64,000 nt of DNA from Bolinopsis microptera (lineage: Eukaryota > Ctenophora > Tentaculata > Lobata > Bolinopsidae): positions 3,238,536-3,302,535 of the forward strand of contig NC_087083.1 in NCBI RefSeq assembly GCF_026151205.1. The letters are read 5' to 3'. The position numbers were made by a program, and so were the translations under genes. Positions 31,206 to 41,902 of the stretch are shown here, piece after piece; the stretch's first letter is position 1; every line of letters begins with the position of its first letter. Under the pieces are notes generated by a model that had not been told where the DNA came from, searched no databases, and worked only from the letters and a program-made list of their open reading frames with translations.

Positions 31206-32150
31206 CGGATGATTATTAATCACTCTACACTCGACTGTCACGTGACTTTTCCAACCCGTTCTCTAGCTGGCCCTGAACGACTATTCGAAACCCTAACCCT
31301 CTTATCTAATCCCAACCCTAACCCTAATCCAATCCCTAAAAAAAAGCATATGTTGAAACCCTAACCCTAAGTCTCGCGAAATATTCGACCAACTTCCTTA
31401 TACGGTCATAATTCATATCACGTGATCAAGACAGTTTTTCGCCAATATCTCGGCAGGGGAGCATTTTAACCCTATGTCATGAATCATGGGGTGATTCTGA
31501 ATTAGCGTCCGAAAAAACATCGATTCAAGCTGGTTTTAACTGTTCAACTGGTTTCAACTGGTTTCAACTGGTTTCAACTGTAGAGTCAACATCGACTGTA
31601 GAGTGATTTAGCAAGCTCGTTGTACAAAACTTAATGTTTTACTTTTATAACCATTATTTTAAGACGAAAAGTAATTTGGGATGATCATCCATTACCTTTA
31701 AAACCTAACATTTTGTGCCAAATCAATTATAAAATCTCACTATACTGTGCTGACTTTAATAAAGCAGTAAAATTTAAACTGCAAATAAATCTCGGGGTTT
31801 TATAACCCTCGGCCAAGTAAATCCTCTTTAATCCAGTTTGTTTAATAAACTGTTTTTTAATAAACTGTTTACAATCACATACATGTGTAGTAAAATAGAA
31901 TTGTAAGTATTCCGATAGATTTTCGTCACATAATTAACAGTTCCAGGCCTTATAGCCCTCGTATAAAAACAAATCCTTGCGTTTGAACTGCGTTACAGAT
32001 ACATGACGTCAGTGTCCCTCATTTCTTAGTTATAAAGTGAACAGCAATTCGAGCTAAAAGTAGGGGTTGTCTTTTCTTGATCAGCCAGAGGAGAGAGTGA
32101 GGAAAGTAACCAGGACCCTTGCTGACCCTGGGGGAACGTTATATTTATAC
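31206..32150. other. Non-coding with a small TTTCAACTGG array
   Basis: At 31543-31582 the 10-mer GGTTTCAACT is repeated about four times. The rest is AT-rich without gene signals, apart from the telomere-like patch listed separately. Confidence 0.5.
31289..31370 (+). repeat. Short degenerate telomere-like (CCCTAA)n patch
   Basis: Contains AACCCTAACCC several times, interrupted by related non-telomeric text. This is the C-rich strand of the metazoan TTAGGG repeat. It is too short and impure for a telomere; best read as an interstitial patch or chance-level A/C-rich repeat. Confidence 0.5.
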
Positions 32151-32154
32151 AATT

Positions 32155-32209
<55 letters not shown>

Positions 32210-32214
32210 CATAT

Positions 32215-32283
<69 letters not shown>

Positions 32284-32284
32284 C
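32151..32284 (+). repeat. (TTTCAC)n microsatellite
   Basis: About 22 hexamers with one ATATTC interruption at 32211. Open frames on both strands (Ser-Leu, Phe-Thr, Lys-Val dipeptides) are simple consequences of the repeat. Confidence 0.95.
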
Positions 32285-33264
32285 TAGGGAACAGATATAA
32301 TACTGACTTGGGGGAACATTATAAACGAAAATCTGAATTTTATTTATAAACGAAGACGAGACTACAATGAGTTACTTTGGAAACAAAAACGAGACTACAT
32401 TGAGTTGGATCGTCAGGTAACGACTCTACGATGAAGCCGCTCACATCCACTGACAACCTGAGGTCAATTAAGTAATTAAATAATTATGTAATTATATAAG
32501 AAATTATGTAAGTTAATACAGTAAAACCCCTAAGTACAGTTTTGGGAAAGGACATTAGTACTGTAAATCAGAACCGCTTATAATCGTAAACAAATCGATT
32601 ATAAACGGCTGTTATTTTAAAAAGCGCCGAAAAAGCGCCCAATAAGCGATTATCAGCGCTGATAACAAAATTTCATTTATGGAAACCTGCCCTAAAAAAT
32701 CAATTACCAATCTTTCAAAAATCGTTTATTAAACGGCACACTCGTAAATCATAAGGGGCAAAATTTCTTTTTTCAATTGTCAAAACACTGTCACTGTGAC
32801 TATAGCACAGGCACATAAAAGTAAAATTCATGATCGTGAAATCACACGAAAATTGAAACTGCAAGTCAAATGTACGAGATATTGCACACTATACAGTTAA
32901 AACTTAAAAGGGAAATAAGGTTACCAAGGACCACATAAAGTGCTTTTGAAACTTTAAATGGTTACAACAAGTTTTTATACGTATCTTGGTAATTTGTCTC
33001 TCAAATAATTCACTGTCGTTAACTCGAATGTTTCTCTCGGTGGCTTTTATTCGTGTTTTCGTGACCATGCCTTTCACGCCTGGACATCTTAAGGTATCCT
33101 CATACTCATGTCCTAGTGTCTTGGTCTTCTTCGTTTCTTCCTTAGTTTGTTTCTTCTATCCTTGGACCTGCCAGATTGAATAAAATTGTCATGGTCTTGA
33201 CATTTCTAATATCATGCTCATTAGAAAATGTCAGAATAATGCAGTTCAATGCAATCATGGCTTA
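32285..33264. other. Non-coding, 3' of the class A GPCR
   Basis: AT-rich. Two near-copies of AACGAGACTACA occur at 32350-32400, and a run of short GCGCC-containing inverted motifs lies at 32620-32670. No gene supported; the right end is probably the 3' UTR of the minus-strand receptor. Confidence 0.4.
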
Positions 33265-34236
33265 TTAAAAACACTCAGGATATTTACCTTGGCTAGAAGC
33301 AACAGCATTGCTAGATATCAACTGTTTAGAGCCCAATATCCGAGACAAGAGAAACTCTCTGAAGCTAGTAACTGTCAAGCTGTAGACGTAGAAGTTGCTC
33401 ATAGTGTTGAAGTAGGCACAGGAAATGGAGATCCTGAGGTATTCGTTGTGGAAGAAACTCTTTTTATCTGCCAATCTAGGACCAACAAAAGAGTAGATGG
33501 CGTAAGGTAGGAGTGATAAGCAGTAGATGACTGCAATAAGGATGATAGTTATGATGCCTTGCCATTTGATAGTGTGCCTCCCTTGACTAGCGACTTTCTT
33601 TGCAATGATGAGCAAATTTACGGTAGAAGCGATAACTAGAAAATTTGGAATGACCATGAAGACCGTGGACAGCAGTGGTCTTAGCCATTTCCAGATAACA
33701 GATGAATAACCAAACTCACAGTTGTATTCTCTGTAATCGTAGATTTGATCACTTTTGTCTACCAAGAAGAAAGCAGCTGGAAGACTTAACACATATATCC
33801 AAATAACTGCACAACCAATGTGAGCCTTTCTTGACTCCAGTCCCCTGGCTCTCAGAGGCGCACGTAGGATGACAAGCTTGCAAGTTGTCATAGAACATAT
33901 GAGATACAGTCCTACTACATTAAGGTAATTCGTAATGTAGGGCTTAATGTAACAGAACCATTCACCCAGTACCCAACTATCTGCTATCAAAGTGATAACT
34001 CGTGGCAATGCCCCTGATAGAGACACCATTAAATCACAGACGGCTATGTGCCGGATGATAGCTACGATACAACTGTGAAGTTTAAAGGCCTTATATCGGA
34101 TTGACGCTACAAGAATGGTAGTGTCTCCGATTAAGGATGAGATGAGGACGAAAAGCATGTACCCCACCCAAGTGTATCTTTCAGCTTCCTTCTGAATTCC
34201 AAACTCTGTTTTATTGGAAAAGTCGTGAGAGTTCAT
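33265..34236 (-). CDS. Class A (rhodopsin-like) GPCR, single exon
   Basis: 323 residues from the ATG at 34236, with a short N-terminus bearing an N-glycosylation site (NKT) and seven hydrophobic segments. TM1 is around residues 25-47 and TM2 around 58-80. A conserved ECL1-TM3 region contains WVLGEWFCYIKPY. The TM3 end is TTCKLVILRAP rather than DRY, TM6 contains YCLSLLPYAIY, and TM7 ends NFYVYSLTV in place of NPxxY, followed by SFREFL of helix 8. The C-tail is very short. Length and layout are normal for intronless invertebrate orphan receptors; ligand unknown. Not closely similar to the LDLa receptor. Confidence 0.85.
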   Translation of the reverse strand: MNSHDFSNKTEFGIQKEAERYTWVGYMLFVLISSLIGDTTILVASIRYKAFKLHSCIVAIIRHIAVCDLMVSLSGALPRVITLIADSWVLGEWFCYIKPYITNYLNVVGLYLICSMTTCKLVILRAPLRARGLESRKAHIGCAVIWIYVLSLPAAFFLVDKSDQIYDYREYNCEFGYSSVIWKWLRPLLSTVFMVIPNFLVIASTVNLLIIAKKVASQGRHTIKWQGIITIILIAVIYCLSLLPYAIYSFVGPRLADKKSFFHNEYLRISISCAYFNTMSNFYVYSLTVTSFREFLLSRILGSKQLISSNAVASSQGKYPECF

Positions 34237-34465
34237 TGCACCGTGTACTTGAATGTAAATAGGGTAAATTAATATTACATTTGTTGAATTTGTAAAGTCT
34301 TGCTTCGTTCTAACGGCGTAGAGACTTGCTAAATATTTACGAATTTCGGTTCCTGCTCATATCAACAATATTATCGGAATGTTAATTGCCGATGTTAAAG
34401 CAGCTGTCGTATTCAAACTAAAATTAAAAATGCACGTAATTCTTATCACAAAATTTGTGATCGTA

Positions 34466-34794
34466 ATTTGACCAAAACCCATAATCATGGGTAGAGTGAA
34501 CCGCTGCCAGTGTCTCTCTTTTCCAAACAAAAGAAAATGATATTAATTTGAGGAACCGTCCGCAAATGCAAATTGATACCGAGAATGAAATCGGTCGCTC
34601 GCTTTTCCCATTCAATAAGCTTTATTACAATACGTAAGCCGTGAATGAATGGGAAAAGCGAGCGACCGATTTCATTCTCGGTATCAATTTGCATTTGCGG
34701 ACGGTTCCTCAAATTAATATCATTTTCTTTTGTTTGGAAAAGAGAGACACTGGCAGCGGTTCACTCTACCCATGATTATGGGTTTTGGTCAAAT
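34466..34794. mobile_element. Perfect inverted repeat, 149-bp arms with 31-bp loop
   Basis: 34466-34614 and 34646-34794 are exact reverse complements, starting ATTTGACCAAAACCCATAAT. No coding capacity. Structure and the related degenerate element at 29935-30118 identify it as a foldback/MITE-type insertion. Absence of mismatches implies very recent origin, gene conversion between arms, or constraint. Confidence 0.85.
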
Positions 34795-35807
34795 ATCATC
34801 TCTTTTTGATTATAATGTCAGGATAATTTACACAGTCGAAACTTAATAAGGAGGTAATTTCAACGATTTCGAAATTTTACCTTTGAAAACGTTTCCTTGT
34901 GTTTAGGTAGGCATATCTGTCAATAACAGACTGAATATAGCACTTTTTACTCATTCAAGTTGGCATTAAATTCATATATAATGCCATTTTAATATCGTGG
35001 GAAAGCAGAATATATTCGAAATCACGAATGAGCAAAATTCTCACCTTTCGCACGTGCAAACTTTGAGCGGACGTTGCGTGCGCATAAAATATTGAATCAC
35101 CATAAATTTTTGCATAGTGTTATTTAATATATAGTTTGATAAGCATGAAAAGTTTCAGAAGATTTCAAAAAGAACTTGGATCACAACGGGACTCCAAAGT
35201 TGGTAAAAATCGTGAAAATAACAATTTTTAGTGATTTTAGCTATTTTAAATGAATTTGGGCGTGTCCCCACGTGTGCAACTTTTCGATTTTCAACTTTAA
35301 AACTAACCTATAACACAATTTAGACCTTTAGGAAGCAAAATTGAGCTCCACAACCCAAGGGATGGCCCAACACCAGAGAATACTAATTCACAACTTTTGT
35401 GTTTTTATAAAATTATTCTTCAAAAAAGCACAAACTTCAATAGCGAATATCTTTATGAAGGAGCAAGGTAGGAAAACTTTCCGGTAGATTTTCAGAATGC
35501 TTGAACAATTATCTAAGATGAAAATGTCCTCAGATTTTGAATAAAATTACTCCTTAATACTTTAAAATCGATTTGAAAAGTTGTTATTTTGTCAAAAATC
35601 AAGTTTTAAAAACACTTAAATTGATGACGTCATCAAGTGATGATGATGACGATAAATTATTTTTCGATATAATGTAAACTAAAGTATAAACAATTATCTT
35701 TAAAACCTGTGGTTCGAAATGACTGTATCTTTTATACTTTTGAATCTACGGACACTTAAATGTAGGCTACAATTTACTGCAAAAGCGTCTATACATATAT
35801 ACATATA
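34795..35807. other. Non-coding, AT-rich
   Basis: No gene or repeat recognised. Ends in an alternating CATATATACATATA stretch that appears to be the target of the Penelope-like element. Confidence 0.4.
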
Positions 35808-35878
35808 ATTGTGGGTGGCGTCGTCTGCTTACAGTGCTCAATCGGCAAGCCGAGAGCTAGATACAAAATGAAACGACC

Positions 35879-35940
35879 GGTTGAGTCAGACAAATGTTTC
35901 AATCATGATACAAAACCATGATATCATCAGTGACAACTGA
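35879..35940 (-). ncRNA. Minimal hammerhead ribozyme motif (PLE tail, inverted copy)
   Basis: Reverse complement of the motif described at 38179-38240: core CTGATGA (35930-35924), 6-bp stem II, GAAA, 2-bp stem III with a 4-base loop, cleavage triplet GTC (35891-35889). Confidence 0.65.
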
Positions 35941-36035
35941 GGTATAGGAACTAAAATCAAAATTACAAAGCTAAAATTTAACATAAACAATCACTCGTGA
36001 AACAATACTAGGGGTTAGATGTATGAGTCATTAGA

Positions 36036-37760
36036 TTATAAAAGGAATTTCCGTTTATGGCGGCATTTTGTGAGGATTTCCGTCCTGGAGTTAAGTAAGT
36101 GTGGGTCAGAGGATCGAAGTAAGATTTCTAATTTCTCAGACGTGCACAGATCGCAGCTGTTCTGGCCGGCTCTGTATCCGTGTCCACGTCTGATTATTTT
36201 CCATTCGATCCTGAATTCTAACCCACGGTCTTTGAAGGACCAGATCTTCTCCGACAGTTTGGTTCTATTTCGGTACCGCTCCAGGCGAAATGATGACGTG
36301 TGCCCGTTGTACCGGTCCTTGAATGTGCCCTCCGTCATTCCGATGTAGTGGTGCTTCTCATTTTCCGTACGGAGGGTCGCCATGTATACCACAGACTTCG
36401 ATAGGCACTTTCCGTCTAGTGGGCAGGAGTTCCTGGAGCGGCAGTTGCACTGCCGTGTGGTGGGTTCCTGGGTTTCCTGGTGCTGACGAAGCAACTGCTT
36501 GTTCCGGGATTTTATGAGGCATTCCATGTTTTTCATACAGCTGTATGAGACTTTTACACTGTTCCGGTTCAAGATCTTGTGTAGTGGATTGTCCTGAGGG
36601 AAGTGTTTCTCCAACAGATTGAAGAATTTCCTTCCAACATTGGTCTCCACAGTGACAGAGAAGGGGGGATTGAACCAAAGGACCCTGCGTTTCCTCCTTC
36701 TATTACGTGGTGGTTTTGCCTCGCCTGCCTGGGTGTTGTAGGTCATGCACGAGTCCATATAGCCGCTTGACTTCAAAGCATCCTCGTAGTAAGGCTTGGC
36801 GTCGTCGAACACCTCCTTACAGGAAGATATGCTGTTGATTCGGTCAGCGATCATCTCCGGGATGTTGCGGATGATGGACGGTGGGTGATTTGACTGGCGG
36901 TGTACATATTTCGTTACCTTCTCCGCTTTGCGGAATGGCCGGAAGGAGCCATCCGATCGGAAGGTGACGTCGAGGAAGTCAACAGATGTGGATGGTGGGG
37001 ACACAGTGATCTTCAAGCCCTCTCTCCGGAATGTAGCAAACAAATCCTTCCGAATCCGCTCCATTCTGGGGCCGGGTGTGTCTGTCAGCATCACGAGTCC
37101 ATCGTCCCTATAGAGGCCGTGGGATTGTTGTGGGAGGATATCTCCGATCTGGGATAGTAGGTACACACCAACCAGCTCGCATACTTCTGCGCCGTCGGGG
37201 GCACCCATTGTTACATCGAACAGGGAGTCCTTTCTCTGCCAGGTTTCCCCTCGCGGACAGAACAAGAGGGAGAGTCGGCTGTGTTTGATGGTGTCGATGT
37301 CTTCCTCTGAGATGTTGATGTGTTCTTGTGCAAACTGGAGGGCCCTGTCTAGAAGATTCTCACTGATGGAAGGATAGAACGACTCAATGTCGAACTGGAG
37401 AAACTGGACATGCCCGGGTGTACAGTTGGTCTCGAACCAAGAAATAACCTCTCCGGTGCTCCGCCACTGGTTGACAGAGGAAGAAGTACGGAGTTGGGCG
37501 GTGAATTTCTCGAGGATTTTTTTGCTAACTCGTCCAACATCTGACTTGGCTGGATTTATCAGGCGACAAGGAAGGTTAGTAGCGAAATTTGGCTTATGGT
37601 CCTTGAGCAGTACGAATGCCTGGGACGTTTCGAAGCGTTGCATCCGTCCCTTCAGGTCTAAGCGGGCGGCGATGGAGGCTGCCTTATTCTCAATATGCTC
37701 TGCGGTGCCTGCGGGGGCCTTACGATATTCTGCTGTGATGCTGGACTCAATGAGTCGTTG
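36036..37760 (-). pseudogene. Penelope-like RT/GIY-YIG ORF lacking its N-terminus
   Basis: The frame is open from the junction (RLIESSITAEYRK) to the normal stop and keeps the RT box YRDD and the GIY-YIG domain. About the first 130 residues are missing. An upstream ATG is supplied only by the antisense of the neighbouring tail copy, so a normal product is unlikely. Confidence 0.85.
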
Positions 37761-38251
37761 AGAAGCACCACTACATCGGAATGACGGAGGGCACATTCAA
37801 GGACCGGTACAACGGGCACACGTCATCATTTCGCCTGGAGCGGTACCGAAATAGAACCAAACTGTCGGAGAAGATCTGGTCCTTCAAAGACCGTGGGTTA
37901 GAATTCAGGATCGAATGGAAAATAATCAGACGTGGACACGGATACAGAGCCGGCCAGAACAGCTGCGATCTGTGCACGTCTGAGAAATTAGAAATCTTAC
38001 TTCGATCCTCTGACCCACACTTACTTAACTCCAGGACGGAAATCCTCACAAAATGCCGCCATAAACGGAAATTCCTTTTATAATCTAATGACTCATACAT
38101 CTAACCCCTAGTATTGTTTCACGAGTGATTGTTTATGTTAAATTTTAGCTTTGTAATTTTGATTTTAGTTCCTATACCTCAGTTGTCACTGATGATATCA
38201 TGGTTTTGTATCATGATTGAAACATTTGTCTGACTCAACCGGTCGTTTCAT
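37761..38251 (+). mobile_element. Penelope-like element, tail-only copy (pseudo-LTR)
   Basis: Carries only the last ~107 codons of the ORF (from EKHHYIGMTEGTF) and the 3' UTR, directly followed by the intact unit. Tandem partial copies upstream of a full unit, with an inverted piece further out, are a known arrangement of Penelope-like elements. Confidence 0.85.
38179..38240 (+). ncRNA. Minimal hammerhead ribozyme motif (PLE tail copy)
   Basis: Seen directly: CTGATGA (38189-38195); stem II ATCATG/CATGAT (38197-38202, 38212-38217) with a 9-base loop; GAAA (38219-38222); a stem III of two pairs closed by ATTT; and GTC (38228-38230). Stem I pairs GTCA (38185-38188) with TGAC (38231-38234), plus GTT/AAC after a two-base bulge. 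The only irregularity is a U-U in place of the usual pair at the base of stem II. Established knowledge: PLE terminal repeats of several animals carry such minimal hammerheads. Activity is inferred. Confidence 0.7.
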
Positions 38252-38366
38252 TTTGTATCTAGCTCTCGGCTTGCCGATTGAGCACTGTAAGCAGACGACG
38301 CCACCCACAATTAACTAGCTCTCCCTGGGAAACCAGAGATTGAGCACTTTTCGTCAACTGCCATTC

Positions 38367-40481
38367 ATGGAATTGACACACTACGGTTACTCCCTAAAGA
38401 ACATTCCCCGATGCTCAAAAGACGCCTACTTAAAAGCCCTGATTACCCGAACTGAAGACTTCCTGATCCGCCTGCGTTGGAAGGCTTTCTTCTTCCTTCT
38501 CGGCCCCGAGCCACCAGACGAGGAGATGAAGGAAACCTACGGCTTCCGCTCCAACAAATCTCCCCCTGTGGTAAATGAGCTTGTGGCGTTCGAAAGCGAC
38601 ATATACCAGCTAATCGCATCGATAAAGTTTAGGCACGCTCCAAGTACTTTCCTAGACCGTCTCGACTCGGACGCTGCCCGCATAAAATCATCGACCACAG
38701 CCCTTATCCCTACCGATAAAACCAGCCAACATTATCGGATCCCTATCGACGAATATCAACGACTCATTGAGTCCAGCATCACAGCAGAATATCGTAAGGC
38801 CCCCGCAGGCACCGCAGAGCATATTGAGAATAAGGCAGCCTCCATCGCCGCCCGCTTAGACCTGAAGGGACGGATGCAACGCTTCGAAACGTCCCAGGCA
38901 TTCGTACTGCTCAAGGACCATAAGCCAAATTTCGCTACTAACCTTCCTTGTCGCCTGATAAATCCAGCCAAGTCAGATGTTGGACGAGTTAGCAAAAAAA
39001 TCCTCGAGAAATTCACCGCCCAACTCCGTACTTCTTCCTCTGTCAACCAGTGGCGGAGCACCGGAGAGGTTATTTCTTGGTTCGAGACCAACTGTACACC
39101 CGGGCATGTCCAGTTTCTCCAGTTCGACATTGAGTCGTTCTATCCTTCCATCAGTGAGAATCTTCTAGACAGGGCCCTCCAGTTTGCACAAGAACACATC
39201 AACATCTCAGAGGAAGACATCGACACCATCAAACACAGCCGACTCTCCCTCTTGTTCTGTCCGCGAGGGGAAACCTGGCAGAGAAAGGACTCCCTGTTCG
39301 ATGTAACAATGGGTGCCCCCGACGGCGCAGAAGTATGCGAGCTGGTTGGTGTGTACCTACTATCCCAGATCGGAGATATCCTCCCACAACAATCCCACGG
39401 CCTCTATAGGGACGATGGACTCGTGATGCTGACAGACACACCCGGCCCCAGAATGGAGCGGATTCGGAAGGATTTGTTTGCTACATTCCGGAGAGAGGGC
39501 TTGAAGATCACTGTGTCCCCACCATCCACATCTGTTGACTTCCTCGACGTCACCTTCCGATCGGATGGCTCCTTCCGGCCATTCCGCAAAGCGGAGAAGG
39601 TAACGAAATATGTACACCGCCAGTCAAATCACCCACCGTCCATCATCCGCAACATCCCGGAGATGATCGCTGACCGAATCAACAGCATATCTTCCTGTAA
39701 GGAGGTGTTCGACGACGCCAAGCCTTACTACGAGGATGCTTTGAAGTCAAGCGGCTATATGGACTCGTGCATGACCTACAACACCCAGGCAGGCGAGGCA
39801 AAACCACCACGTAATAGAAGGAGGAAACGCAGGGTCCTTTGGTTCAATCCCCCCTTCTCTGTCACTGTGGAGACCAATGTTGGAAGGAAATTCTTCAATC
39901 TGTTGGAGAAACACTTCCCTCAGGACAATCCACTACACAAGATCTTGAACCGGAACAGTGTAAAAGTCTCATACAGCTGTATGAAAAACATGGAATGCCT
40001 CATAAAATCCCGGAACAAGCAGTTGCTTCGTCAGCACCAGGAAACCCAGGAACCCACCACACGGCAGTGCAACTGCCGCTCCAGGAACTCCTGCCCACTA
40101 GACGGAAAGTGCCTATCGAAGTCTGTGGTATACATGGCGACCCTCCGTACGGAAAATGAGAAGCACCACTACATCGGAATGACGGAGGGCACATTCAAGG
40201 ACCGGTACAACGGGCACACGTCATCATTTCGCCTGGAGCGGTACCGAAATAGAACCAAACTGTCGGAGAAGATCTGGTCCTTCAAAGACCGTGGGTTAGA
40301 ATTCAGGATCGAATGGAAAATAATCAGACGTGGACACGGATACAGAGCCGGCCAAAACAGCTGCGATCTGTGCACGTCTGAGAAATTAGAAATCTTACTT
40401 CGATCCTCTGACCCACACTTACTTAACTCCAGGACGGAAATCCTCACAAAATGCCGCCATAAACGGAAATTCCTTTTATAA
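38367..40481 (+). CDS. Penelope-like reverse transcriptase with C-terminal GIY-YIG endonuclease
   Basis: 704 residues from the first in-frame ATG after a TAG. The RT has FDIESFYPSIS (Asp about 254), MGAPDGAEVCELVG, and the catalytic box LYRDDGLVML (residues about 346-355). A linker follows with CNCRSRNSCPLDGKC, the cysteine motif that precedes the nuclease in EN+ Penelope-like elements. Then comes the GIY-YIG-type domain: VVYMATL, HYIGMTEGTFKDRY, with Arg and conserved SSFRLERYRN. The frame is complete and uninterrupted, so the element may be competent. It acts on its own RNA in the nucleus, by target-primed reverse transcription (known for the family). Confidence 0.92.
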   Translation: MELTHYGYSLKNIPRCSKDAYLKALITRTEDFLIRLRWKAFFFLLGPEPPDEEMKETYGFRSNKSPPVVNELVAFESDIYQLIASIKFRHAPSTFLDRLDSDAARIKSSTTALIPTDKTSQHYRIPIDEYQRLIESSITAEYRKAPAGTAEHIENKAASIAARLDLKGRMQRFETSQAFVLLKDHKPNFATNLPCRLINPAKSDVGRVSKKILEKFTAQLRTSSSVNQWRSTGEVISWFETNCTPGHVQFLQFDIESFYPSISENLLDRALQFAQEHINISEEDIDTIKHSRLSLLFCPRGETWQRKDSLFDVTMGAPDGAEVCELVGVYLLSQIGDILPQQSHGLYRDDGLVMLTDTPGPRMERIRKDLFATFRREGLKITVSPPSTSVDFLDVTFRSDGSFRPFRKAEKVTKYVHRQSNHPPSIIRNIPEMIADRINSISSCKEVFDDAKPYYEDALKSSGYMDSCMTYNTQAGEAKPPRNRRRKRRVLWFNPPFSVTVETNVGRKFFNLLEKHFPQDNPLHKILNRNSVKVSYSCMKNMECLIKSRNKQLLRQHQETQEPTTRQCNCRSRNSCPLDGKCLSKSVVYMATLRTENEKHHYIGMTEGTFKDRYNGHTSSFRLERYRNRTKLSEKIWSFKDRGLEFRIEWKIIRRGHGYRAGQNSCDLCTSEKLEILLRSSDPHLLNSRTEILTKCRHKRKFLL

Positions 40482-40576
40482 TCTAATGACTCATACATCT
40501 AACCCCTAGTATTGTTTCACGAGTGATTGTTTATGTTAAATTTTAGCTTTGTAATTTTGATTTTAGTTCCTATACC

Positions 40577-40638
40577 TCAGTTGTCACTGATGATATCATG
40601 GTTTTGTATCATGATTGAAACATTTGTCTGACTCAACC
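40577..40638 (+). ncRNA. Minimal hammerhead ribozyme motif (3' tail of complete PLE)
   Basis: Same sequence as at 38179-38240: CTGATGA at 40587-40593, GAAA at 40617-40620, predicted cleavage after GTC at 40626-40628. The pair of motifs flanking the complete unit would release a unit-length RNA from a read-through transcript. Confidence 0.7.
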
Positions 40639-40652
40639 GGTCGTTTCATTTT

Positions 40653-41868
40653 GCATATATACATATATATATACATATACTAGTGTAACCCGGCCTACGG
40701 CCGGGATTTCACTGCCGCAGTTAAAAAGGGTAGGAGTAATTACCCGCAGAGTCAAAACCCGCATTAGGTGACCCAATAGTTTCTTAAACAATAATCTCAT
40801 AATCAGTTATTTCTTGTGGATAATTAAGTCATTATTAGCCATGAGGCACCACACTCCATGATCATAAGGTCTGAACACCGATTATTACACCTCATCACTC
40901 CCGTCTTGAACCGCTTTCTATTTTTATTTAAATCGTTATAGAAATTAACCCTTGTTAACTCCGCACCACACCCGCATATTATATTTGAAAACACGCATAA
41001 CATTGTCGTATGAACTCTCTCTCTCTCTCTCTCTGCAGTCCAAACAGACCCCAAACACTAACAGTCCCCCCTCCCCTAATAAGCTTAAGGTATAACATTA
41101 CAGCAAATCTTCCAGGCTAATCCAATTATGACGCTACTTAAATGCAGCTATAACATATTACACAGTAATGAGAGAGAGAGAGCAAGTCCCGTAACTCTTG
41201 CCGTTCTGCTCACGCAATTTTATGTAACATTTGTGGTACAAAACCATCAATTAAACCACTTACCATCGGCCGATTTAAAAAAAAATTTCCTATGGGCTTC
41301 ATCAGAGTTTTGTCGACACTATACCGAAAAAATCAGTCCCGTAACTCTTACCGTTTTTTTTGTATAACCGACCGGAAATTACACACGGACAGACAGACAG
41401 ACAGACACACACACACACACACATTCTGGTGTTATTAAGGTGATAGCTTCACGACAATCTGTTGTAAAACAGGGGTTCCAGAAAACCCACTTCCCGATAC
41501 TCCTGCAACATGAAATTTTTTTTACAGTCGATTTGGACAAGGTCTAGACGCTCTGCAAAGTTTCAGATCTCTAACTCAATTTTAACATGGTTTTTAAGGC
41601 ACCTGAATATGGCGATTTTGGGTTTTTTACCTAATTTCGTATAACATGCTGGCGCGTATTTTGCGCAAATTTCTTAAAAACCTCCACATAACTATTTCTT
41701 ATTCCTGTCATCATTAACATTGAATTAGAATGTTTTGAACTTAAATATACCTGCTGAACTACTTTCGATGAGTCTTAATGCCTGGAAAACAATAAAGGGG
41801 ATATAATAGTATAGGGGGTACATAGTGTTGTGAATATAAGGGCAACGGTTATGCTTGCCAGCATTGTG
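40653..41868. other. Non-coding with microsatellites and a GC-rich hairpin
   Basis: Begins with (TA/CA)n. At 40690-40706 CCCGGCCTACGGCCGGG forms a tight hairpin. A (CT)n run lies at 41015-41034 with a (GA)n run at 41170-41183, and (ACAG)n(AC)n at 41385-41424. CCCGTAACTCTT occurs twice (41189, 41338). These look like borders of an unrecognised repeat element; no gene. Confidence 0.5.
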
Positions 41869-41902
41869 ATAAGCATATTCGTATATATACGAATATGCTT
41901 AT
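41869..41902. other. Perfect 34-bp palindrome
   Basis: ATAAGCATATTCGTATA followed directly by its reverse complement, with an imperfect extension (TGTGAT / ATCACA) on both sides. It lies 30 bp left of a mariner-like end (TACAGGGTGGGCCAAACG, 41930). Confidence 0.7.

Larger units (their letters stand above)
35808..37760 (-). mobile_element. Penelope-like element, inverted 5'-truncated copy
   Basis: Reverse-oriented copy of the intact element at 38252-40652, nearly identical in sequence. Its 5' end is cut inside the ORF at 37760, where it meets the tail of another copy head-to-head. At its 3' end it reads about 60 bp past the normal end into the start of a following unit (GCCACCCACAATTA) before the CATATATACATATA target. 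Confidence 0.9.
38252..40652 (+). mobile_element. Penelope-like element, complete unit
   Basis: Starts TATCTAGCTCTCGGCTTGCC and ends CATTTTG, directly before CATATATACATATA, which also flanks the far side of the cluster (35793-35806), as a target duplication in a TA-rich microsatellite. Encodes one uninterrupted ORF. Near-identity with the other two copies points to recent activity. Confidence 0.9.

Noticed and set aside
31289-31370. Telomere end
   Set aside because: CCCTAA-like text is short, impure and embedded in unique sequence on both sides.
32067-32349. Frames of Phe-Thr, Ser-Leu and Lys-Val repeats
   Set aside because: Artefacts of the TTTCAC hexamer.
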